DNA from: Flavobacteriaceae bacterium
GTDB lineage: Bacteria; Bacteroidota; Bacteroidia; Flavobacteriales; Flavobacteriaceae
Assembly: GCA_026709415.1 (NCBI GenBank)
Contig: JAPOSZ010000006.1
Span: 1-64,000, forward strand
DNA length: 64,000 bases
Direction of reading: 5' to 3'
Under the pieces are notes generated by a model, which was not told the origin of the DNA, ran no database searches, and worked only from the letters and a program-made list of their open reading frames with translations. How positions within the stretch are numbered: position 1 is the first letter of the stretch; each line of letters opens with the position of its first letter. A program made the translations under genes and the position numbers. Below are positions 9,349-18,560 of this stretch, piece by piece.

Positions 9349-10662
9349 TTGAAAAAAAACAAAAAGGGTAGTAAAAGGTTATTGCGAGCTTGGGCTACAT
9401 ATGACTGGGCTAACTCAGTGTATACTGCTGTGATAACGACTACTATTTTCCCCATTTATTATGGAACACTATTGGATGATAGTGATACAATTCTTGTATT
9501 AGGTCAACAGATACGTAGTACAGCCATGATTAGTTTTATTGTTGGTTTGACCATTAGTTTGGTGGTTCTTCTTTCACCAATTCTTTCGGGAATCGCAGAC
9601 TATATCGGCAATAAAAAAATATTCATGAGGTTCTTTGTCTACTTAGGGGCGTTTTCTTGTATTGGACTATACTGGTTTAATTTAGATACGATTTATTTAG
9701 GATTGGTTTTTTATGCGCTAGGCATTGTTGGATTTCAAGGGAGTCTTGTTTTTTATAATTCTTATCTACCAGATATAGCCCATCAAAATCAAATGGATAA
9801 AGCCAGCGCCATGGGCTTTTCCTATGGCTATTTAGGAAGTGTTATCTTATTGATTTTCAATCTCAGTATGGTCATGAGACCAGATTGGTATGGCATTCAA
9901 GGCTCCAGTTCGGAAAAGCCTTTAGTTGCGATGCGTTATTCGTTCGTTACGGTAGGTGTTTGGTGGCTATTGTTTAGTCATTATTCTTTTTATTTTTTGC
10001 CAAAGGGGAACAAAAACATCAAAGAGGTTAAGAATATTGTTTTCAATGGATTCAAGGAGTTATTGTCGGTCTGGAACATTGTTAAAAAACACTTGAATAT
10101 CAGGAGATTCTTAGGAGCTTTTTTTGTTTATAGTATGGCACTTCAAACCGTGATGATTATTGCGGCTTATTTTGGAGAACAAGAACTTTATTGGACCAGT
10201 GATACTGAAAAAACAACAGGACTCATCTTGAGTATTTTACTCATTCAATTAATTGCCATTTTGGGGGCCGAATTAACGGCTAGAGCCTCTGGTCGATTTG
10301 GCAACATACCAGTGCTTATTGGATTGAATATCATTTGGGCGGGTATTTGTATTGGGGCCTATTTGGTGTATTATCCAATCCATTTTTATTTCATCGCAGG
10401 TTGTGTCGGTCTCGTTGTTGGTGGCATCCAATCTTTATCTCGTTCGACTTACTCTAAATTATTGCCAAAAACTAAGGATACAACGTCGTTTTTTAGTTTT
10501 TATGACGTGTCAGAAAAAGTGGCTATCATCATGGGAATTACTATTTTCGGATTTCTCGATCAAACAACAGGGAGCATCAGAACATCAATCACTTTCTTTC
10601 CAGTTCTTTTTCTAATAGGAGTGGTATTATTATTAAGAATTCCTAAGGATACTTTTCAATAG
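9349..10662 (+). CDS. UMF1-family (Atg22-like) MFS transporter
   Basis: A 437-residue inner-membrane protein with about twelve hydrophobic segments. The N-terminus RLLRAWATYDWANSVYTAVI is the signature of the UMF1/Atg22 branch of the major facilitator superfamily. The substrate is unknown; relatives are proposed to export amino acids or other small molecules. The start is taken as TTG at 9349, because the nearby ATG at 9344 is out of frame and meets a stop two codons later. It stands alone, after the repeats of AAA copy 2. Confidence 0.85.
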   Translation: MKKNKKGSKRLLRAWATYDWANSVYTAVITTTIFPIYYGTLLDDSDTILVLGQQIRSTAMISFIVGLTISLVVLLSPILSGIADYIGNKKIFMRFFVYLGAFSCIGLYWFNLDTIYLGLVFYALGIVGFQGSLVFYNSYLPDIAHQNQMDKASAMGFSYGYLGSVILLIFNLSMVMRPDWYGIQGSSSEKPLVAMRYSFVTVGVWWLLFSHYSFYFLPKGNKNIKEVKNIVFNGFKELLSVWNIVKKHLNIRRFLGAFFVYSMALQTVMIIAAYFGEQELYWTSDTEKTTGLILSILLIQLIAILGAELTARASGRFGNIPVLIGLNIIWAGICIGAYLVYYPIHFYFIAGCVGLVVGGIQSLSRSTYSKLLPKTKDTTSFFSFYDVSEKVAIIMGITIFGFLDQTTGSIRTSITFFPVLFLIGVVLLLRIPKDTFQ

Positions 10663-10995
10663 AACATGATGGCTATTATGAACTTTATAGAAAATATAAA
10701 CCCTTTAATACTCTCGTTAGAACAACTAAAAAACATTCACTAAGTTCAGATGGAATTCAATAAGAGTTGGGGTTTTACAAGGCATTATTGTTAACCACAA
10801 GATTATAGAGCTTTTTACTTGCCGATATGCCAACAATATAGTCTGAAACTTTTATTCTTTGGTTTCTTTTAAAGCCACTTATTTCCAACTGGATATTGTA
10901 AGTTTCAAAAACTGGTTCATTATATTGGATTGTACTAAAATTCTCTACGCAATAAAATTTCAGTTAAATGTAATTTTGTGTTTATTCTCAAAAAA
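10663..10995. other. Intergenic with a probable promoter for the ABC-3C operon
   Basis: There is no gene here. TAATTTTG at 10971-10978 matches the Bacteroidota -7 box TAnnTTTG. It sits directly before the first possible start (GTG 10978), which argues that translation begins at the later ATG at 10996. The stretch TTCCAACTGGATATTG near 10877 has a near copy (TTCCAATTGGATATTG) near 27329, ahead of the second defence-like island. Confidence 0.5.
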
Positions 10996-11867
10996 ATGGA
11001 TAGGGTGTTAAGAAATTCGTTTAGAGTTAGTATTGAGACAAGAACTGGATTTGAATTTGAAAAGTTTATAGATGAGTTGTATCTTCTAAAGTATGGTTCT
11101 GAAAACTACATTCCAATTAGAAGTATTAAAGACAAGGGGAACGATGGTGCCGTTTTAATAGAAAAAAAGTATTGGCTTGTTATGCCCCAAAAAAATATGA
11201 CAAAAGTCAGTTTGAGAGAAAGATTTTAACTGACTTCAAAAAATATGAAACTCACTGGAAATCACAATTTCCCAACTGGGAAGTTTTATTAAATCATGAA
11301 GTCTCTCCCGAGCAATTTAAACTAATTGATAAATTATCAGCAAATACTCAGGTTAAAGGCATAAATCAAATTCTCCATATAATCGAAAACGAGCTCAATA
11401 ATTCACAAAGAAGAAGATTAGCCACTTTTTTTGGCATTGAAGACCACTATAAAGAAGATTACATCAAGGAAATAATTCAAGATCTTTTAATTCAAGCTAA
11501 AAACGCGGGTTTTATTTCATATAACAAATCGGATCTGCTTCCTTTACACAAAAAAATTGAAATCAATTTTGATAAAGAAGATTGGGATGGGATAAAAAGT
11601 GAAATAGATACAGTGGTGAATGAGTTTAAAGCCATCGAGAACATAATAAGAGGGTATGAAGACAATGAAAAAGAACTTATAAAGCGAAGAATAATGGATG
11701 ACTACAACAAGCTTGGAGGAGTTTTCAAAAAACGATTATACAATTTGACAGAACAGTATACAAAGCAGTATAGTAATATAGATGATGACGGATATAAATT
11801 ATCAATTAAAGCTGTGTTACTCTATATGTTCGAACAGTGTTTAATTGGAAAGAAAGCAAGACAGTAA
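10996..11867 (+). CDS. ABC-3C system accessory protein, -1 frameshift in the middle
   Basis: Two overlapping frames join into one protein of about 290 residues. The first (10996 to about 11169) begins MDRVLRNSFRVSIE and contains FEFEKFIDELYLLKYG and KDKGNDGAVLI, the look of a nuclease-like or target-binding N-terminal domain. The second (from 11169) continues ACYAPKKYDKSQFERK into the C-terminal domain found in ABC-three-component accessory proteins. The frame changes at 11163-11169, which reads A AAA AAG in the zero frame, the classic -1 slippery heptamer. Slipping there gives EKK-VLACYAPKKY with nothing missing. The stop overlaps the next start (TAATG). Programmed frameshift, mutation and sequencing error all remain possible. 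Confidence 0.65.
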
Positions 11868-12151
11868 TGATTTTACCACATCCAGAAAGTAATTTGAAGC
11901 TTAATATTTTAGTGTTGGGGGCTGAGATAATTAAGATTATGAATAAAAGAAAATTTAAAGAAAAGTACAGTTTAGTTGATGATGTAATGAGTGAATTTTT
12001 AAATGAAGACAAGGACCGGTCTCCAGATCTTTTTTTGTATGCTGTCACTCTTCTACACACAATCGGCAGTATAAAAAAAAATGGATACAAAATCAGATTG
12101 TTAAAGGATAGCAAACAAGAGGTTCCAAATTTATTTGAAAATGCTGACTAA
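11867..12151 (+). CDS. ABC-three-component system middle component (MC6-like)
   Basis: A 94-residue protein beginning MILPHPESNLKLNILVLGAEI, the pattern of middle component 6 of ABC-3C systems. These components are thought to link the ATPase to the effector or sensor protein; this is family knowledge, not visible here. The ATG at 11867 overlaps the upstream stop in TAATG, and the 3' end overlaps the ATPase start, so the three genes are translationally coupled. The frame is also open upstream to 11837, but the overlap start fits the family. Confidence 0.75.
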   Translation: MILPHPESNLKLNILVLGAEIIKIMNKRKFKEKYSLVDDVMSEFLNEDKDRSPDLFLYAVTLLHTIGSIKKNGYKIRLLKDSKQEVPNLFENAD

Positions 12152-13916
12152 ATTGTATTCTGAAACAAATTTGATAGAGGATATTTCATTTCACAAGGGT
12201 ATCAATATCATTATGGGCAAGTATTCCCAAAATGGGGAGACTAGAGGAATTAATGGAATTGGAAAGTCATTGGTCATTCGTTTAATTGATTTTGCTTTAT
12301 TGAGTGGCAAAGCTGAAAAAGTTTTCGCTCAAAAGAAGTATCGTTTTTTAAGAGAAGATGAGCATAGTATATCACTTGAATTTAAAGTAGGTCAGAAAAC
12401 ATATTTTCTGAAGCGATTTTTTTCTGACTTAGATATTATACATTTTGGAGACAATTCAAGCAGGTTAGAAGAGTTCCAAAAGTCAGCGTTGAATAAAATA
12501 TTAGAAGGTATATTTTTCCCAACTCAGAACAACAAGGTTTTTTTTGAAGGGAAAAGATATAGAACACTGATGGAGTTTTTTATTAAAGATAACCTACAAA
12601 ATCAACAGCGTGTAGACCCTTTAAACTTTTTTTCATACAATGCTAACTCAAGAGAAAAAGCGTTGTATAGTTTTTATTTATTGAATGTTCCCACTAAGAA
12701 TATAGTTCAGTTCAACAAGGTATCGAATGATTATGATTTAAAAAAAAAGACTTTGAAAGTTCTTACTGAAAAGTTTCAAACCGATACGGGTAAAGGAATT
12801 AATGAATTTCGATCTGAAATATTAAAAATCGAAAAAAAAATTCATAAGCTAGAAGACAGTCTCAATAACTATGACTTTCTTGAAACGCATCAGGATATTC
12901 AAGTAGAATTGAATAAAGTGATAAATCAAATTAACAAGAAATCCACAGTATATCATACTACAAATAGAGAGTTAGAAAAATTAAAAACATCTTATTCAGA
13001 CGTTTCAAATATTGATGTCGATAAGATAAAAAAACTTTATAACGATACTAAATCAAAATTTGGCAGCTTTGTTAAAAAAACACTCGACGAAGTCATTGAA
13101 TTTAAGAAACAACTTTTAGAAAACAGGTATAAGTATTTATTAGATCAAGAGAATAAACTAACTAGATTCATAGAAACAACTTTAAAGGAACTTGAAGATT
13201 TAGAGAAAAGACGTAGTGTGTTATTATTATCACTCAAAGAAAAAGGAGCTTTAGACAAAATTGAAAGCACTTTTGAGAAATTGATTGAGGAGAAAACGCA
13301 ACTAGAGCAAAATATGACTTCTATAAAGCAAATTGAAGAGATTAAAACATTTATCGCAATGAATAATGCTGAGATTACGAAAATAATTCTTGAGATTGTA
13401 AATGAGGTCAAACGTGAATCTAACAAATTGGACGAATTAAGATATTTATTCCAAGAAATATTAGATAATGCTATCTACCTAGATGAAAACCATGATAAAT
13501 CCTACTTTGATGTTACACTTCAACCTTCTAAAAGAAATCAATTGCCATTTTCTATAAACGTTCAAATTCCAAAAGCGGATGCGTTGGGGCAAGAAAGATT
13601 AAAAATTGTATCCTATGATCTAATGGTTTTTCTCAATAGTAGAAGAAACCATAGAAGAAATCCAGATTTTCTCATACACGACGGAGTATTTCATGCTATT
13701 TCTAAAGAAACCATATTCAACGTGTTGAACTATGTGTATCATGAAGCTAATAGATTGCAAAATTTTCAATACGTTCTTACGTTTAACGAAGATGAGATTG
13801 ATTTTTATGGAAAAGATATTAGTGAAGTTGAAAAATTAAAATTTGATATATTCAATCATATCATCGTTGAATTATCAGACGATGAAGAAAAAACCTTATT
13901 CAAAAGATTTTTCTAA
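12141..13916 (+). CDS. ABC-3C ATPase (DUF2326-type SMC-like protein)
   Basis: An SMC/RecN-like ATPase of about 590 residues. Walker A is GINGIGKS, about 40 residues from the start. A long coiled-coil region rich in Glu and Lys fills roughly residues 170-430. The C-terminal head holds NPDFLIHDGVFHAI, the Walker B region of DUF2326 proteins. It is the third gene of the ABC-3C operon and overlaps the middle component by 11 bases. These systems are inferred in the literature to act in biological conflict, probably against phages or plasmids. The start is ATG 12141; a TTG at 12135 in the same frame would add two residues. Confidence 0.8.
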   Translation: MLTKLYSETNLIEDISFHKGINIIMGKYSQNGETRGINGIGKSLVIRLIDFALLSGKAEKVFAQKKYRFLREDEHSISLEFKVGQKTYFLKRFFSDLDIIHFGDNSSRLEEFQKSALNKILEGIFFPTQNNKVFFEGKRYRTLMEFFIKDNLQNQQRVDPLNFFSYNANSREKALYSFYLLNVPTKNIVQFNKVSNDYDLKKKTLKVLTEKFQTDTGKGINEFRSEILKIEKKIHKLEDSLNNYDFLETHQDIQVELNKVINQINKKSTVYHTTNRELEKLKTSYSDVSNIDVDKIKKLYNDTKSKFGSFVKKTLDEVIEFKKQLLENRYKYLLDQENKLTRFIETTLKELEDLEKRRSVLLLSLKEKGALDKIESTFEKLIEEKTQLEQNMTSIKQIEEIKTFIAMNNAEITKIILEIVNEVKRESNKLDELRYLFQEILDNAIYLDENHDKSYFDVTLQPSKRNQLPFSINVQIPKADALGQERLKIVSYDLMVFLNSRRNHRRNPDFLIHDGVFHAISKETIFNVLNYVYHEANRLQNFQYVLTFNEDEIDFYGKDISEVEKLKFDIFNHIIVELSDDEEKTLFKRFF

Positions 13917-14118
13917 TATTTATAATGACGAGTGTTTTTTTCAACCATTTACTTTCATTGGATCGAAACGATTTTGTGAATCAAAACAGTCTGCTTCTTG
14001 TGTTATGACTCTTAATCGAGTAAAATAGCACAAGGGCACTATCATTACTCACTGATAAATCACTGTAAAACAAATGGTTATGTAGTTGTATTTAATATTG
14101 CCTGTCAATTTGATTGCA

Positions 14119-14149
14119 TTTTGTTTTTAATCTAAAAACTGTATATTTG
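14119..14149 (+). promoter_or_regulatory. Bacteroidota promoter for tuf
   Basis: The -7 box TATATTTG (14142-14149) matches TAnnTTTG and follows a TTTTG (14119-14123) at the spacing expected for the -33 box. It lies 34 bases upstream of the tuf start. The rest of 13917-14118 shows no gene. Confidence 0.7.
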
Positions 14150-14183
14150 CAAACCTTAGAAATAAAGGGTAAAAAATCAAAAT

Positions 14184-15371
14184 ATGGCTAAAGAAAAATT
14201 TGACAGATCCAAACCCCATTTGAACATTGGGACCATTGGACACATTGATCATGGTAAAACGACTTTGACAGCTGCAATTACTAAAGTTTTAGCTGATGCC
14301 GGCTTATCTGAAGCAAAGAGTTTTGATCAAATTGATAATGCACCAGAAGAAAAAGAACGAGGAATCACCATCAATACGTCTCATGTCGAATACCAAACTG
14401 AAAATAGACATTATGCCCATGTGGATTGTCCTGGACACGCTGACTATGTTAAAAATATGGTTACTGGTGCAGCACAAATGGACGGGGCCATCCTTGTCGT
14501 TGCAGCGAATGATGGACCCATGCCTCAAACTCGTGAACACATTTTGTTGGGCCGGCAGGTTGGGGTCCCTAAAATTGTTGTTTTCCTCAATAAGGCCGAT
14601 ATGGTTGATGACGATGAGTTGATTGAATTGGTGGATATGGAAGTACGAGAATTGCTGACATTTTATGAATACAACGGAGACGATACACCAGTGGTTTTGG
14701 GGTCAGCCCTGGGAGCCCTTAATGGAGAAGAAAAATGGGTGAAATCCATTCGTGAACTCATGGAAGCGGTCGATAGTTGGATCGAATTACCCAAAAGAGA
14801 TGTTGAAAAAAGTTTTTTGATGCCCGTTGAAGATGTGTTTTCGATTACTGGAAGAGGGACCGTTGCCACAGGACGTATTGAAACAGGAGTCGCCAACACA
14901 GGTGATGGCGTGGAAATTATCGGAATGGGTGCTGAAAAACTAAAATCAACCATTACCGGGGTTGAAATGTTTCGTAAAATTTTAGATCGAGGGGAAGCTG
15001 GGGATAATGTGGGCATTCTTTTGAGAGGAATAGATAAAGATGAAATTAAAAGAGGAATGGTGATTTGCCAACCGGGTTCGATTACGCCCCATTCAAAATT
15101 TGAAGCCGAAGTGTATATACTAACCAAAGAAGAGGGGGGGCGTCATACACCCTTTAAAGATAACTATAGACCTCAGTTTTATGTTCGAACGACCGATGTG
15201 ACGGGTACGATATCACTAGCCGAAGATCGAAAATTAGTCGTGCCTGGTGACAATTTAACGGTTACTGTTGAGTTGATTCAACCCATAGCATTGAACGTTG
15301 GCTTGAGATTTGCCATTAGAGAAGGTGGTCGGACAGTAGGGGCTGGTCAAGTCACTAAAATTCTTGACTAA
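14184..15371 (+). CDS. tuf: Elongation factor Tu
   Basis: A 395-residue GTPase that delivers aminoacyl-tRNA to the ribosome. The G1 loop is GHIDHGKTT at residues 19-27 (most EF-Tu have GHVDHGKTT). G3 is [12 protein letters not shown], and G4 is NKADMVDD where NKCDMVDD is more usual. Domains 2 and 3 follow with the typical end [17 protein letters not shown]. It heads the tuf, tRNA-Trp, secE, nusG, ribosomal protein and rpoBC block, an order that is standard in Bacteroidota. Confidence 0.98.
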   Translation: MAKEKFDRSKPHLNIGTIGHIDHGKTTLTAAITKVLADAGLSEAKSFDQIDNAPEEKERGITINTSHVEYQTENRHYAHVDCPGHADYVKNMVTGAAQMDGAILVVAANDGPMPQTREHILLGRQVGVPKIVVFLNKADMVDDDELIELVDMEVRELLTFYEYNGDDTPVVLGSALGALNGEEKWVKSIRELMEAVDSWIELPKRDVEKSFLMPVEDVFSITGRGTVATGRIETGVANTGDGVEIIGMGAEKLKSTITGVEMFRKILDRGEAGDNVGILLRGIDKDEIKRGMVICQPGSITPHSKFEAEVYILTKEEGGRHTPFKDNYRPQFYVRTTDVTGTISLAEDRKLVVPGDNLTVTVELIQPIALNVGLRFAIREGGRTVGAGQVTKILD

Positions 15372-15440
15372 ATCGTATTTCTGAATAAAAGCGTAACTAA
15401 AATTTCTTCAACAAATGGTTTTGGTGGATTTAGGCCATAT

Positions 15441-15513
15441 ACGGGTTTAGCTCAGTTGGTAGAGCACTGGTCTCCAAAACCAGGTGTCGGGAGTTCGAGT
15501 CTCTCAACCCGTG
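15441..15513 (+). tRNA. tRNA-Trp (anticodon CCA)
   Basis: Acceptor stem ACGGGTT pairs with AACCCGT. The D arm is AGCTCAGTTGGT. The anticodon stem CTGGT/ACCAG encloses CTCCAAA (anticodon CCA). The T arm is GGGAGTTCGAGTCTCTC. It sits between tuf and secE, its usual place in this phylum. Confidence 0.96.
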
Positions 15514-15543
15514 CTGAAGGACATCAAATAAAAGAATTGTTAG

Positions 15544-15729
15544 ATGATTGACTATATCAGAGATTCTTTTAGAGAATTGAAAAATCATGTAACCTGGACC
15601 CAATGGTCCGAGTTGCAACGGTTAACAACCATTGTTTTGGTATTCTCAATTATTTTTTCATTGGCCATTTGGGGGGCGGATACGGTTTTGACTAGGATCG
15701 TACAATTCTATTTTGATGTCATCGGATAA
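15544..15729 (+). CDS. secE: Preprotein translocase subunit SecE
   Basis: A 61-residue single-span membrane protein that clamps SecY in the Sec translocon. It has an amphipathic N-terminal helix with the conserved pattern ELKNHVTWTQWSEL and one transmembrane helix (about residues 28-50). The short single-helix form is the common bacterial one. nusG follows after six bases. Confidence 0.93.
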   Translation: MIDYIRDSFRELKNHVTWTQWSELQRLTTIVLVFSIIFSLAIWGADTVLTRIVQFYFDVIG

Positions 15730-15735
15730 AAAACA

Positions 15736-16293
15736 ATGGTAGAAACAAAAGATAAAAAGTGGTACGTTATTCGAGCCATCAGTGGTAAGGAACTAAAATT
15801 AAAAGATGAGTTGGTCAAAGAACTCGCTTTTGAAAATTTAGATCAATATATCGATGATGTTTTAGTCCCAACAGAGCGCGTGATACAAATTCGCAATGGT
15901 AAAAAAATCAACAAAGAAAAAGTCTACTATCCGGGTTATGTACTAGTGAAATCGGGAGATATCGAAAAAGTAGTTTCGTCTATAAAGTCCATGAATAACG
16001 TCATCGGGTTTTTGAAAGAATCTAAAACATCGGAAGGATTACCAACACCGTTGAGACCTTTGGAAGTGAGTCGATTACTTGGAAAAGTTGATGAATTAAC
16101 CATGGCGACAGAAATGGTGGCCATACCGTTTAAATTGGGTCAAAGCGTCAAAGTCATCGATGGTCCATTTAATGGGTTTAATGGCACCATAGAAAAAATC
16201 AATGAAGAAAAACACAAATTGGAAGTGATGGTGAAAATATTTGGTCGTAAAACACCATTGGAATTGAGTTATCTACAAGTAGAAAAAATTTAA
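15736..16293 (+). CDS. nusG: Transcription antitermination factor NusG
   Basis: A 185-residue protein with an N-terminal NGN domain (starting KWYVIRAISGKE) that binds RNA polymerase, and a C-terminal KOW domain with GPFNGFNGTIEKI. It couples transcription with Rho or the ribosome. Its place between secE and rplK is the conserved one. Confidence 0.96.
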   Translation: MVETKDKKWYVIRAISGKELKLKDELVKELAFENLDQYIDDVLVPTERVIQIRNGKKINKEKVYYPGYVLVKSGDIEKVVSSIKSMNNVIGFLKESKTSEGLPTPLRPLEVSRLLGKVDELTMATEMVAIPFKLGQSVKVIDGPFNGFNGTIEKINEEKHKLEVMVKIFGRKTPLELSYLQVEKI

Positions 16294-16343
16294 TGCTATA
16301 AACTAGAATAGAAGTCAATCCCCATTAGAATAAGTATTAAATC

Positions 16344-16787
16344 ATGGCAAAACAAGTAAGCAAAAAAGTAAAAATGAGGATTATGGGAGGAACCGCCAAC
16401 CCAGGACCTCCCATCGGACCAGCCCTGGGTGCGGCGGGGGTGAATATCATGGAATTTTGCCAACAGTTCAATGCCAGAACCAAAGAACAACAAGGTGAAA
16501 ATCTCCGGGTATACATGTCAGTATATACCGATAAGTCGTTTGATTTTGAAGTGAAATCTTCTCCTGCTGTCCATCAAATTTTAAATGCCATTAAAAAGAA
16601 AAAAGGATCTAGTGAACCCAATCGAAATAAAGTCGGAACCCTCACTTGGGATCAAGCCAAAGAAATTGCTCAGTATAAAATGAAAGATTTAAATGCTTTT
16701 TCCGTCGAATCGGCTGTCAAAATGGTCGCCGGGACGGCACGATCGATGGGCATTAAAATGTCTGGAGAATCGCCATTTAAAAAATAA
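16344..16787 (+). CDS. rplK: 50S ribosomal protein L11
   Basis: 147 residues, the normal length. The proline-rich N-terminal motif [20 protein letters not shown] and the C-terminal 23S rRNA-binding domain ending GTARSMGI are present. It helps form the GTPase-associated centre of the ribosome. rplA starts three bases after its stop. Confidence 0.97.
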   Translation: MAKQVSKKVKMRIMGGTANPGPPIGPALGAAGVNIMEFCQQFNARTKEQQGENLRVYMSVYTDKSFDFEVKSSPAVHQILNAIKKKKGSSEPNRNKVGTLTWDQAKEIAQYKMKDLNAFSVESAVKMVAGTARSMGIKMSGESPFKK

Positions 16788-16790
16788 AAA

Positions 16791-17480
16791 ATGCCTAAGC
16801 TATCAAAAAAATATAAACAAGCGATCTCTAAAATTGATAGAGAAAACTTTTATACACTCCAAGAAGCTTGCCAACTGGTCAAAAAAACAAGTACGACTTC
16901 TTTTGATGCATCGATTGATTTGGCACTTCGTCTGGGAGTAGATCCTCGAAAAGCCAATGAAATGGTCCGAGGTGTGGCTAGGCTCCCCCATGGTACAGGA
17001 AAACAAATCAGAGTCCTGGCCTTAGTGACAGCAGATAAGGAAAAAGAAGCTAGAGAAGCTGGAGCAGATCATGTGGGCCTGGAGGAGTATTTAGAAAAAA
17101 TAAAAAAAGGATGGACTGATATTGATGTGATTGTCACCAATCCACCGGTGATGGTTAAACTGGGACCACTAGGGAGAATTTTAGGTCCAAGAGGTTTGAT
17201 GCCGAATCCTAAAACCGGTACCGTGACCATGAATATCAAACAAGCTATTTCTGATATTAAAAAAGGTAAAATTGATTTTCGAGTGGATAAAACAGGTATT
17301 GTTCATGCATCGATAGGCAAGGTGTCTTTCGATGAAAAAAAGATTTATGAAAATGCCTATGAACTCATTAATACGGTGATTAAAATGAAACCTTCTGGTT
17401 CAAAAGGAACCTATTTGAAAAGTCTTTACATGTCCAGTACAATGGGGCCAGGGATACCCATTGAGCCAAGAATGGCATAA
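16791..17480 (+). CDS. rplA: 50S ribosomal protein L1
   Basis: 229 residues, full length. The conserved L1 motif LGRILGPRGLMPNPKTGTV is near residue 125, and the end matches the GTYLKSLYMSSTMGPG pattern. It binds 23S rRNA at the L1 stalk and in many bacteria represses its own operon; I saw no obvious L1 site in the short leader here. Confidence 0.97.
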   Translation: MPKLSKKYKQAISKIDRENFYTLQEACQLVKKTSTTSFDASIDLALRLGVDPRKANEMVRGVARLPHGTGKQIRVLALVTADKEKEAREAGADHVGLEEYLEKIKKGWTDIDVIVTNPPVMVKLGPLGRILGPRGLMPNPKTGTVTMNIKQAISDIKKGKIDFRVDKTGIVHASIGKVSFDEKKIYENAYELINTVIKMKPSGSKGTYLKSLYMSSTMGPGIPIEPRMA

Positions 17481-17510
17481 GTATATAGTAAACCTAGCTA
17501 TGACACTCAA

Positions 17511-18038
17511 ATGACAAAAGCAGAAAAAAAGGAAACCATACAAGAGCTAACTGAAATTTTGGACAGCACCGAAGTATTGTATGTTGCTGATTTGGATGGC
17601 TTGACTGCTAATAAAAACAATCGTTTTCGAAGACTTTGTTTTGAAAACGAAGTCAAACTAAAAGTGGTGAAAAACACTTTGCTGTTAAGAGCCATGAATT
17701 CATCGTCTAAAGATTTTGGTCAGCTTGATCAAGTATTGAAAGGAAGCTCTACCATCATCTATGGCATACAGGCTAATCAACCGGCTAAATTGATTCGATC
17801 GTTTCAAAAAAAAGAAAACAAGCCTAAATTAAAAGGAGCCTATGTGCACCAAAGTGTCTATGTAGGAGAAGATAAGCTATTAGAGTTAGAAAAACTCAAA
17901 TCCAAAGAAGAATTACTCTCCGATGTACTGGGCTTACTTCAAGCTCCTGCAATCAATGTGATTTCGGCGTTAAAATCGGGAGGACATAATTTAATGGGTA
18001 TTTTAAAATCAATATCAAATAAAGAAAATTCAAACTAA
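17511..18038 (+). CDS. rplJ: 50S ribosomal protein L10
   Basis: 175 residues. The N-terminal rRNA-binding domain includes VVKNTLLLRAM, and the C-terminal helix that anchors L7/L12 dimers follows. The 30-base gap from rplA is too short for a classical L10 leader with attenuator, so autoregulation of that type is not visible. Confidence 0.95.
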   Translation: MTKAEKKETIQELTEILDSTEVLYVADLDGLTANKNNRFRRLCFENEVKLKVVKNTLLLRAMNSSSKDFGQLDQVLKGSSTIIYGIQANQPAKLIRSFQKKENKPKLKGAYVHQSVYVGEDKLLELEKLKSKEELLSDVLGLLQAPAINVISALKSGGHNLMGILKSISNKENSN

Positions 18039-18062
18039 CAAACAATTCAATAATTAATCATC

Positions 18063-18443
18063 ATGGCAGAAGTAAAAGAACTTGCAGAGCAATTGGTCAA
18101 CTTGACCGTTAAAGAAGTCCAAGAGCTCTCTGATTTTCTCAAAAACGAGTACGGCATAGAACCAGCATCGGCTGCAGTCGCTGTTAGTGCGGCCGCTACT
18201 ACCGAAGCAAGTGATCAACAAGAGAGTGTTCAAAGTGAATTTGAAGTCATTTTGACCGCCGCTGGTCAAGCCAAACTGAAAGTTGTTAAACTGGTCAAAG
18301 AATTAACGGGCACCAATCTAAAAGAGGCAAAAGGTCTTGTGGATAGTGCTCCAAGTCCAATTAAATCTGGAATTTCAAGAGAAGAAGCAGATTCATTGCT
18401 AAAAGCACTTACAGAAGCTGGAGCCGAAGCTGAAATCAAGTAG
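18063..18443 (+). CDS. rplL: 50S ribosomal protein L7/L12
   Basis: 126 residues. The N-terminal dimerisation helices are followed by an Ala-rich hinge (around [14 protein letters not shown]) and the globular C-terminal domain with [20 protein letters not shown], which recruits translation factors. A 117-base gap without a gene separates it from rpoB. Confidence 0.96.
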   Translation: MAEVKELAEQLVNLTVKEVQELSDFLKNEYGIEPASAAVAVSAAATTEASDQQESVQSEFEVILTAAGQAKLKVVKLVKELTGTNLKEAKGLVDSAPSPIKSGISREEADSLLKALTEAGAEAEIK

Positions 18444-18560
18444 TATTCAGATTCAAATCAGATTCATTGAAAAAGATTTCTCGATGGGATAACAACTCGA
18501 GGCATATTTCTGTGGAATAAACCCAAATGATCAATAGCTATTTAAAAAATAAAAAAGTAA

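Noticed and set aside
17481-17510. L10 leader regulatory RNA before rplJ
   Set aside because: The gap is only 30 bases, too short for the known leader fold.
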